Source of the DNA: Polyangiaceae bacterium
Lineage (GTDB): Bacteria > Myxococcota_A > Polyangia > Polyangiales > Polyangiaceae
DNA length: 64,000 nt
Assembly: GCA_020633205.1 (NCBI GenBank)
Contig: JACKEB010000010.1
Coordinates: 806,001-870,000, forward strand
Direction of reading: 5' to 3'
The stretch's first letter is position 1. Every line of letters begins with the position of its first letter. The translations under genes and the position numbers were made by a program. Shown here piece by piece: positions 26,369 through 33,238 of the stretch. Under the pieces are notes generated by a model, which was not told the origin of the DNA, did not search any database, and saw only the letters and a list, made by a program, of their open reading frames with translations.

Positions 26369-26806
26369 ATGTCGAACAAGCTCAGCCTCCAACGCATCGC
26401 CGCCACCCTCGCCGTCCTCAGCGCCTCAGGCCTCGTCGCCTGTGGCGGCGATGCGATGCCTGAACCCGAATCTCCCGTCGATGCCCAAGAGGTCCCGGCG
26501 GCAGAGGCCCCCGAAGCGCCGATGGAAGGCGCCGCTGACGAGGCCGCGGGCTCCGAAGGTGGTGAGGCGACGGAGGACGCCGCCCCCGAAGGCGAAGGCG
26601 CCATGGACGGCGAGTCCAAGGCCGAAGGCGCGGACGGCGAGAAGAAGGAAGAAGCCAAGAAGGAGGAGCCCAAGAAGGCTGCTGGCGCCAAGGCTGGCTG
26701 CGGCGCAGGGAGCTGCGGTGCGAGCAAGAAGCCTGCGGCGAAGAAGCCTGCCGCGAAGAAGTCTGCGGGCGCCAGCGGCGGCTGCGGCGCGGGCACCTGC
26801 GGCTGA
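26369..26806 (+). CDS. Candidate RiPP metallophore precursor: lipoprotein with two CGAGxCG motifs (HvfA/BufA-like)
   Basis: The 145-residue protein has a lipoprotein signal (SASGLVAC, lipid Cys24). A long, low-complexity, acidic then Lys-rich linker follows, made almost only of Ala, Glu, Gly, Pro and Lys. Two copies of a cysteine motif complete it: GCGAGSCG in the middle of the tail and GCGAGTCG as the last eight residues. These four cysteines are the only ones after the lipidated one. The architecture matches HvfA/bufferin (BufA) precursors, whose EGKCG-type cysteines are modified by MNIO enzymes to bind copper or zinc. ATG 26369 is preferred over 26345 because AAGGAG sits 10 bases upstream. 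An MNIO and HvfC-like pair lies 2.2 kb downstream. Confidence 0.78.
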   Translation: MSNKLSLQRIAATLAVLSASGLVACGGDAMPEPESPVDAQEVPAAEAPEAPMEGAADEAAGSEGGEATEDAAPEGEGAMDGESKAEGADGEKKEEAKKEEPKKAAGAKAGCGAGSCGASKKPAAKKPAAKKSAGASGGCGAGTCG

Positions 26807-27108
26807 TAGCCACCGCAGCCCGTACGGCAAACCACGGATCCAGGCCGCTCGAGCGAAACGCTCGAGCGGCCTGAGTCGTTTTGTTCGCTTCCCCGGGGAA
26901 TTGAGGATTCGAGCAGCGCCAGGCGTCGCACCCTCCCCCCCAAACCAGTAGGAGCAGCCAGCGGCTCGATGACACGGATAAGCAAAGCAGCTGGTCGGGA
27001 CAGCCAGGCGCGAACGCTGCAGCTCCGCTTCAAAGTACGTCCAGTGATTCGCTAATCAGCAAGATAGTTCTGTTGTGTCGCCGGCCAAACGACCGTTAGG
27101 ATTTCGGG
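26807..27108. other. Intergenic region after the candidate precursor
   Basis: About 300 bases contain the strong terminator and then the presumed promoter region of the IgGFc-binding-like gene. AGGA is present 8 bases before that ATG. Nothing else was recognised. Confidence 0.6.
26842..26888 (+). terminator. Strong terminator after the candidate precursor
   Basis: A perfect 14-bp stem (AGGCCGCTCGAGCG / CGCTCGAGCGGCCT) with an AAA loop is followed by GAGTCGTTTTGTT. It should make the precursor gene largely monocistronic, 36 bases after the stop. Confidence 0.82.
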
Positions 27109-28974
27109 ATGCTTCGCCACTTGCTCGCTGGTTTTGGCTTCCTGTTCCTTGGTTTCGCCTGTTCCGCGAGCAACAGCTCGAGCGGTGTGAATGGCGGTAA
27201 TGGTGGAAACGCCGGAAACGGGGGTGGCGGACCCGATGGCGGCTTGTTCTGCAACGGCTGCGTCGGGAAGACCTACACCCCGTGCGAGAACGGCGAGCCG
27301 CAGACACCTATCGAGTGTGAGGAAGCGTGCACCCCTGACCTCGGTTGCACCCACTGTACCCCCGAGGAAACGGTGTGCGTCGGCAACGAGGTCCACAAGT
27401 GCTCGACCGACGGCTCCAACACCGACGAGCTGGTCGAAGTCTGCGATGTAGCCAACGGAGAGCTGTGCGGAAACGGTCGCTGTGGCACGGCCTGTGAGAT
27501 CGCCGCGGATCAACCCTCGAACGTGGGCTGTGAGTTCTGGGGCGTAGATCTCGATCAGCAAGACGGGCTGAACGACCCCGCGAGCGAACCGTGGGGCTTC
27601 GTGCTCTCGAACGCGGGCGAAGGCGACGCGAATATCACCATCGACGCGAACTTGGCGAACCCCGGCGAGCCGCTGCAGCTGCAGCCAATTCAACAGCTGA
27701 CCGTGCCTGCTGGCAGCCTGCAGACCGTGATCCTTCCCTCACGCGAGCTGGACTGCGGCGTGAAGGCCAACGACTACCAGTCTCCGGGTACTTGCCTCTC
27801 CTCTCGCGCGTTCAAGATCACCAGCAGCAATCCGATCGTCGTCTATCAGTTCAACGTCTTCACCAATCAGTACTCGAACGACGCCTCGCTGCTCTTGCCT
27901 ACTGCCGCGCTCGGTAAGGTGTACCGCATCATCAACTGGGGAGCGGGGCACCCGGTGCCCACGAACTTCCCGGGCATCGGACTCATCATCGATCGCTCAT
28001 ACGTGACCGTGGTCGGCACCCAGCCGAACACTAAGGTGAGCGTCAAACCGTCGTGGAAGATCCGCGGAAACGGCCCTATCCCGGCGACGCCCGCTGGGGG
28101 GCTGATCGAAGTCACGCTGGGGCCGTACGACGTGCTGAACTTGGAGACGGATGACGGCGCCTTTGGCGACGACCCCAAGACGATCGCCGATTTGACTGGC
28201 ACCGTGGTGCAATCAGATAAGCCGGTGGCGGTATTCAGCGGCGTGGAGAGCACCAGCGTGCCCGGCTCGTGGGACATCCCCACCTACCCTGGCTGGGACG
28301 ACGGCGGCGGCGGTGAGACGTGCTGCCTCGACCACCTCGAGGAACAAATGTTCCCCGCGGAATCACTCGGCAGCAAATACGTGATCACGCGTAGCCCAGT
28401 GCGCTCGACGGGCGGCTTCCGCGAGCCGGATGTGCTGCGCTTCCTCGGTGTGGCCGAGACTGCACAAGTCACGACCAGCCTGGCCCCGCCTTATGACAAC
28501 TTCACGCTGAACCCCGGGGACTCCGTCACTGCTCCTGCGCAGGACAACATCACCGTCACGTCGACCACGCCGATCATGATCGGGCAGCTGTTGGTCAGTC
28601 AGGGCTACGTGCAGGGCGCCTACACTGGGGATCCATCGCTCACCGTGTTCCCTCCAGTCGATCAGTACCGCACGGAATACGTAATCCTCACCCCCCCCTC
28701 CTGGACCAGGAACTACGTCGTCATCTCGACGCCCCAGGGCGCAAACATCAACATCGACGGCGCGCCGACCAGCGGTTGCACGGTGGAAGCGGCGGGAACG
28801 ATTGAAGGGGTGAGCTACGAGAGCCGCGCGTGTCCGCTCACCGAAGGCGCGCACAAGCTGTCCGGCGACATGCCGTTCGGTATCGTGGCGTACGGCTACG
28901 GGAGCGCCGGTTCGTACGCCTTCGCGGGTGGTGCCGACGTCAAGCGGATCTACGAGCCACCGCCCATCAAGTAA
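27109..28974 (+). CDS. IgGFc-binding-protein-like surface lipoprotein
   Basis: The 621-residue protein has a short lipoprotein signal (LGFAC, lipid Cys18) and a Gly/Asn-rich linker. A Cys-rich segment of about 100 residues follows (CNGCVGKTYTPC, CTHCTPEETVC, CGNGRC). From about residue 145 it matches the IgGFc-binding N-terminal-like domain: CEFWGVDLDQ, ITSSNPIVVYQFN, SYVTVVGTQ and TVVQSDKPVAVFSGVES, ending with PFGIVAYGYG. Homologues are common in myxobacteria as cell-surface lipoproteins of unknown ligand. It sits between the candidate metallophore precursor and its putative modifying enzyme on the same strand. Whether it belongs to that system or only interrupts it cannot be told from sequence. 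Confidence 0.85.
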   Translation: MLRHLLAGFGFLFLGFACSASNSSSGVNGGNGGNAGNGGGGPDGGLFCNGCVGKTYTPCENGEPQTPIECEEACTPDLGCTHCTPEETVCVGNEVHKCSTDGSNTDELVEVCDVANGELCGNGRCGTACEIAADQPSNVGCEFWGVDLDQQDGLNDPASEPWGFVLSNAGEGDANITIDANLANPGEPLQLQPIQQLTVPAGSLQTVILPSRELDCGVKANDYQSPGTCLSSRAFKITSSNPIVVYQFNVFTNQYSNDASLLLPTAALGKVYRIINWGAGHPVPTNFPGIGLIIDRSYVTVVGTQPNTKVSVKPSWKIRGNGPIPATPAGGLIEVTLGPYDVLNLETDDGAFGDDPKTIADLTGTVVQSDKPVAVFSGVESTSVPGSWDIPTYPGWDDGGGGETCCLDHLEEQMFPAESLGSKYVITRSPVRSTGGFREPDVLRFLGVAETAQVTTSLAPPYDNFTLNPGDSVTAPAQDNITVTSTTPIMIGQLLVSQGYVQGAYTGDPSLTVFPPVDQYRTEYVILTPPSWTRNYVVISTPQGANINIDGAPTSGCTVEAAGTIEGVSYESRACPLTEGAHKLSGDMPFGIVAYGYGSAGSYAFAGGADVKRIYEPPPIK

Positions 28975-29045
28975 ATCCGCCTCGGGATCCGCTTTCTCAG
29001 CGCGAAATCTCGAACCAACGCGGCCCTGCGGCGTACTCTCCGGGA

Positions 29046-29924
29046 GTGACTGGAGCACCGGCAATCGTACCGAAAGATCGCCTCGGCGTTGGCCTTGGCC
29101 TGCGCTGGGAGTTCCTCGAGGAGGTGATAGACGGTCCGAGCTTGGACGTCGCCTTTTGGGAGGTCTCGCCGGAGAACCACATGCGCCGCGGCGGCTATTT
29201 CCCGTGGGCACTGAGCAAAGTCCGCGAGCGCTACCCGTTGGTGACCCACGGGCTCACGCTGTCGCTGGGAGCGGTCGATGAGCCCCCCGCGGATTACCTC
29301 AACGAGCTCAGGCAGGAAATCGAGCGCATGGGGTCTCCCTGGCACTCGGACCACCTGTGCTTCAGCACTGCGGGGCCGTTGGTGCTTCACGACTTGCTGC
29401 CCCTGCGTTTGTGCAAGCACACCGCAGATCGCGCGGCGGAGCGCCTGATGCGTGTTCAAGACGCCCTGGGCGTACCGATGGCGTTCGAGAACATCAGCTG
29501 GTACGCGCACCCCGGAGCGCCCGAGTTACCAGAGACGGAGTTCATCAACCGAGTGCTGGAACGGAGCGACGCTTGGATGTTGCTGGACGTCAACAACGTC
29601 TACGTGAACGCCCAGAACCACGGCTTCGATCCCTACGCGTTCATCGCCGAGCTGCCTCTCGATCGCGTCATCCAGCTCCACGTCGCCGGCCATACGGAGC
29701 TTGAAGACGGCATGCTCCTCGACACTCACGGCGCACCGATCATCGATCCGGTCTACGAGCTACTCGAGTGGACGCTGGAGCGCAGCGGACCGCGCCCGGT
29801 GCTGCTCGAGCGAGACAACGACGTGCCCGAGCTCCCTGAGCTCCTCGCGGAAGTAAGTCGACTGCGCGGAGTCTATGAGCGAGCCATCGACCGCTGGAAC
29901 GAACGCGAACGGAAGGTCGGATGA
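29046..29924 (+). CDS. DUF692 multinuclear non-heme iron enzyme (MNIO; HvfB/BufB-like)
   Basis: MNIO enzymes modify cysteines in RiPP precursors to oxazolone/thioamide or thiooxazole groups that bind metals. This 292-residue protein has the family length and its conserved metal-ligand blocks: VTHGLTLSLG (His68), WHSDHLCFS (Asp102, His103), AFENISWY (Glu148), LLDVNNVYVNAQNHG (Asp181, Asn183, His192), QLHVAGH (His212, His216), LDTHG (Asp226, His228) and LLERDNDVPEL (Glu255, Asp257). GTG 29046 is chosen because homology begins just after it; the longer open frame overlaps the upstream gene. The stop overlaps the next ATG (ATGA). The candidate substrate is the CGAGxCG lipoprotein at 26.4 kb. Confidence 0.93.
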   Translation: MTGAPAIVPKDRLGVGLGLRWEFLEEVIDGPSLDVAFWEVSPENHMRRGGYFPWALSKVRERYPLVTHGLTLSLGAVDEPPADYLNELRQEIERMGSPWHSDHLCFSTAGPLVLHDLLPLRLCKHTADRAAERLMRVQDALGVPMAFENISWYAHPGAPELPETEFINRVLERSDAWMLLDVNNVYVNAQNHGFDPYAFIAELPLDRVIQLHVAGHTELEDGMLLDTHGAPIIDPVYELLEWTLERSGPRPVLLERDNDVPELPELLAEVSRLRGVYERAIDRWNERERKVG

Positions 29925-30745
29925 GCGACGCCGATGCAGAGACCCTGCGCGCGCGGGCGCTCGAGAACGCGATGGCGCGCTTGGCCCTGGGTCCTGAGGT
30001 GGCGGACGACCCGGAGAGCATCTCGTGTTGGTTGGCCAACGCGGGCGTGCACCCCGAGGATCGCGCAGCGCTCGTAGAGACTGGGTTAGGCCGCCTGAGT
30101 GTCTACCGTCGCCTGGTACGGGGCAATGTGCAGGGCGCAATCGAGCTGGCTATCCCGCGCAGCATTTACCGCATGGGAACGAATTGCTTCGAACACTATC
30201 TGGCGCGTTGGCTCGCGGAAGATGGTCCGAAGACTCACTACCTGCGCGACGTCACGCGGGAGTTCCTGGACTACTGCGAGCTCCCCTGGCAGAGCGACGC
30301 CGAGGTACCCGGCTACTTGATGAACCTCGCCCGCCATGAAGCGCTGCGGATCGAAGTGGCTTCGGAGACGGCCAGGCCTGCGGACGCTGAGCCTGGCGAA
30401 CTTGAACTCGACCGCCCGGTGCGCTTCATCGAGGCTGTCCGGCTGGTACGCTACGAGTACGCGGTCCACCAGCTCAGCGAAGACGAAACCGACGAAACGC
30501 TGCCTGAGCGCCGCGCGACTCGGTTGCTCGTGTACCGCAGCCCGACGCACGAAGTGCGCTATCTCGAGCTGACGCCCCTGGCGGCGACGATCTTGGAGCG
30601 ATTGATCGCTGGAGATCCGCTACAGCAGGCTTTGCTCCAGAGCTGTTCGGCCTTAGGTGTCTCCCTCACCCAGGATGTGTTGGATGGGACGGCACGGGTG
30701 CTCGCAGACCTTGCGGAGCGCGGAGCGCTGCTTGGGAGCGACTAG
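29921..30745 (+). CDS. HvfC/DUF2063-like partner of the MNIO enzyme (BufC-like)
   Basis: The 274-residue protein starts within the stop of the MNIO gene (ATGA), the standard arrangement for MNIO partners that recognise the precursor leader and deliver it to the enzyme. The N-terminal half has the DUF2063-type helical pattern, including RLSVYRRLVRGNVQGAIELA followed by IPRSIYRMG, then FEHYLARWL and TREFLDYC. The C-terminal half has PVRFIEAVRLVRYEYAV and LLVYRSPTHEVRYLEL followed by a winged-helix-like end, similar to HvfC C-terminal regions. There is no signal or membrane segment, so modification would occur in the cytoplasm before export. A 208-base gap follows before the kinase gene. Confidence 0.82.
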   Translation: MSDADAETLRARALENAMARLALGPEVADDPESISCWLANAGVHPEDRAALVETGLGRLSVYRRLVRGNVQGAIELAIPRSIYRMGTNCFEHYLARWLAEDGPKTHYLRDVTREFLDYCELPWQSDAEVPGYLMNLARHEALRIEVASETARPADAEPGELELDRPVRFIEAVRLVRYEYAVHQLSEDETDETLPERRATRLLVYRSPTHEVRYLELTPLAATILERLIAGDPLQQALLQSCSALGVSLTQDVLDGTARVLADLAERGALLGSD

Positions 30746-30905
30746 CCAGGCCCTGGGCCGACTTTCGAGGGAAGGCCAAGCTAGGCCCACCGCGACGTGA
30801 GCCGAGTGAAAAACCGCGATTTTTCGCCGCGGATGTAACCGAGTGGTTGCCTCCACCGTCCCCATTCTGGGTAGTCTCCGCATGAACGTTCTACACTCGC
30901 TTGCC

Positions 30906-30930
30906 GCTATCCCCGAGCCCTCGGGGTAGC
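30906..30930 (+). other. Hairpin in the 5' leader of the kinase gene
   Basis: GCTATCCCCGAG and CTCGGGGTAGC pair with one bulge and a 2-base loop. The hairpin ends just before the GGAAAG ribosome-binding site of the kinase-SUMF gene and could affect its translation. Function is not known. Confidence 0.35.
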
Positions 30931-30953
30931 TCCCCGGAAAGTTCGCTTGAGCC

Positions 30954-33038
30954 ATGTCAGATCGCGACCCGTTGAACCTCGCCGGCCAAGTCATCGCCGA
31001 GAAATACCGTGTTGAGCGCCTGGTTGGTGAAGGCGGCTTCGCGGTGGTCTACCGGGCGATCCACACGATCTGGAACAAGCCGGTCGCCATCAAGTTCTTC
31101 AACGGCTTGTCCTCCGCGCCGATGGATCAGCGCGAGAGCCTGATGCAGGACTTCATCAATGAAGGTGCGCTGCTCACTGAGCTCTCGAGCCACACGGCGA
31201 ACATCGTGCAGGCGCGCGACGTGGGCACGTACACGTCACCGAGCGGCCAGTGGATGCCGTACATGGTGCTCGAGTGGCTCGACGGGCGGCCCCTCGACGC
31301 GATCCTCGAAGCGGAGCAGCAAAGCGGCGCGCCGCCTTGGTCCATCGTCGAAGTGTACCGACTGCTGGAGCCCGCCGCGATGGCGCTCGACGTGGCACAC
31401 GGGCGGGGCATCGCACATCGCGACATCAAGCCGGCGAACCTCTTCGTAAACGGGGACCCCCACGCGGGAGGCGCCACGGTGAAGGTGCTCGACTTCGGCG
31501 TCGCGAAGATGATGACCGAGAACACGCACCTCCAAGCTGCGTTGGCGAAGACCGGGACGAGCATCACGAGCTTCACGCCGCAATACGGAGCGCCCGAGCA
31601 GTTCTCTCGTTCTCACGGCGCGACCGGACCGTGGACGGACGTCTACGCGCTAGCGTTGGTCGCCATCGAAATGCTGATTGGCCGCCCCGCGCTCGACGGC
31701 GGCGACCTGGTGCAGCTGGCGTTCAGCTCTGCAAACCCGCAGATCCGCCCAACGCCACGCAACCTGGGAGCGCAGGTCAGTGATCAGGTTGAGGCGGTGT
31801 TCGCAAAGGCGCTGAAGATCTCGCCGTCGGAGCGCTACGCCAGCGCCGGGCAGTTCATTTCCGCGTTCGCCATCGCCTGCGGTTTCACGGGCCCGGCGGT
31901 AGTGTCCAACCCCAATCCGCCCGCAGAATTCGCTTCCGGCGCCACGGTGCTGGCGGGCAACATCCCGACCCACATCAATCCGCGCTCACCCACTACCGGG
32001 AACCCGGCGACGCTGGACCCGCAGCAAGAAAAGCCGGGCGGAAAAGGCCTGCTCTTCGCCGGTCTAGGCGTGGCTGCGGTCGCGGTGCTCGGCGTAGGTG
32101 GTTTTTTCGCGATGAACCGCGGCGGCGACACCAAGGAACCCGCTCAGTCTGCGACGGCACCGTCACCGAGCGCTGCCCCAACGGTCGCCGCGGAGCAGCC
32201 CTTTCAGTGCCCCGACCGCACCGTGGGGATCCCCGCTGGTCAGTTCTTCATGGGGTCCGATCAGGATGACGCGCTACCCAACGAAAAGCCGTCACACAAC
32301 GTCAAGCTCAAGGCGTTTTGCATCGATCTCTACGAGGTCAAGACGTCGGAGTACAAGCACTGCTCAGACATGGGCAAGTGCCGCCGCGCCCCAGAGAAAG
32401 TGGAGTGGGACGGCATCACGGACAAGCAGCGCAAGACCTACAGTCCGCTGTGCAACATCAATGACGTCGAGGGCCGAGGCGACCACCCGATCAACTGCGT
32501 TACCTGGCAGATGGCAGACACCTACTGCAAGGCGCAGAAGAAGCGTCTCCCCACGGAAGCAGAGTGGGAGTACGCCACGCGCGGTCCCGATGGGCGCATC
32601 TATCCGTGGGGCGACGAAGACCCGACGGAGAAGCACTTGAATGCCTGTGGCACTGAGTGCGTGAAGTGGGGTCAGGAGCACGGCGAGCCTTTGAAGCCGC
32701 TCTACAACGCCGACGACGGCTTCCCCACGACAGCGCCTGTTGGCAAATTCCCCGCTGGCAAGTCGCGCTTTGGCCCATTCGACGTGGTTGGCAACGTCTG
32801 GGAGTGGGTTGCTGACTACGAAGGCGCGTACACATCGGACGGCCAGGTGGATCCCCACGGACCCAAGACCGGCGAGAAGCGCGTGATTCGCGGTGGAGGC
32901 TGGAATGGCAGCTACAAGAGCTGGCTCCGGCCGTCTTTCCGCTATGCCGCGACACCGGAAACCCAGTCTCATGGCTACGGTTTCCGTTGCGCGATGGACT
33001 TCAAGACTCCTGACACCGCCGAGCCGGCGAAGAAGTAG
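30954..33038 (+). CDS. Membrane Ser/Thr protein kinase fused to a sulfatase-modifying-factor (FGE-like) domain
   Basis: The 694-residue protein has a cytoplasmic Hanks-type kinase (about 18-310). It shows the Gly loop VGEGGFAVVY, Lys47, the catalytic loop HRDIKPANLF (155-164), DFG at 180-182 and YGAPEQF. A Pro-rich linker and one membrane helix (about 365-387) lead to an extracytoplasmic SUMF domain (about 424-685), with IPAGQFFMGSDQD, RLPTEAEWEYATRG, YPWGDE, VVGNVWEWVADYEG and IRGGGWNGS. The end SFRYAATPE...YGFRC lacks the cysteine pair that binds copper in formylglycine-generating enzymes. The outer domain is thus more likely a sensor or binding module than an active oxidase. Confidence 0.9.
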   Translation: MSDRDPLNLAGQVIAEKYRVERLVGEGGFAVVYRAIHTIWNKPVAIKFFNGLSSAPMDQRESLMQDFINEGALLTELSSHTANIVQARDVGTYTSPSGQWMPYMVLEWLDGRPLDAILEAEQQSGAPPWSIVEVYRLLEPAAMALDVAHGRGIAHRDIKPANLFVNGDPHAGGATVKVLDFGVAKMMTENTHLQAALAKTGTSITSFTPQYGAPEQFSRSHGATGPWTDVYALALVAIEMLIGRPALDGGDLVQLAFSSANPQIRPTPRNLGAQVSDQVEAVFAKALKISPSERYASAGQFISAFAIACGFTGPAVVSNPNPPAEFASGATVLAGNIPTHINPRSPTTGNPATLDPQQEKPGGKGLLFAGLGVAAVAVLGVGGFFAMNRGGDTKEPAQSATAPSPSAAPTVAAEQPFQCPDRTVGIPAGQFFMGSDQDDALPNEKPSHNVKLKAFCIDLYEVKTSEYKHCSDMGKCRRAPEKVEWDGITDKQRKTYSPLCNINDVEGRGDHPINCVTWQMADTYCKAQKKRLPTEAEWEYATRGPDGRIYPWGDEDPTEKHLNACGTECVKWGQEHGEPLKPLYNADDGFPTTAPVGKFPAGKSRFGPFDVVGNVWEWVADYEGAYTSDGQVDPHGPKTGEKRVIRGGGWNGSYKSWLRPSFRYAATPETQSHGYGFRCAMDFKTPDTAEPAKK

Positions 33039-33079
33039 CGCCGAGCCGGCGAAGAAGCGGCGAAGAAGTGGCGAAGAAG
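33018..33079 (+). repeat. Short tandem duplication across the kinase stop codon
   Basis: GCCGAGCCGGCGAAGAAG occurs at 33018-33035, just before the TAG, and again at 33040-33057. It is followed by two further 11-base NGGCGAAGAAG copies (33058-33079). One more copy with its own TAG lies near 33173-33186. The second copy is 22 bases on, so in another frame, and does not extend the protein. Confidence 0.7.
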
Positions 33080-33238
33080 CAGAGCGCCGCAACGCGCGGC
33101 AGAAGCGAAGCAAATGCGGAGTGCGCTCGAGCCGGCCAGAAGAAGCCCAGCTCGAGTCACGCAGCAATCACCAGGCGAAGAAGTAGCCGTACGCACAATG
33201 GGCTGCTGATCTGGATTCGGGGCTGGTACGCTCAGAGG

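Noticed and set aside
26257..27033. 258-residue minus-strand frame across the CGAGxCG lipoprotein
   Set aside because: It is antisense to the lipoprotein and its terminator; the translation is low-complexity Ser/Ala/Pro. The plus strand has the ribosome-binding site, signal peptide and terminator.
30420..30745. Possible separate DNA-binding protein in the C-terminal half of the HvfC-like gene
   Set aside because: The half belongs to the same uninterrupted frame and matches the C-terminal region expected for HvfC-like proteins.
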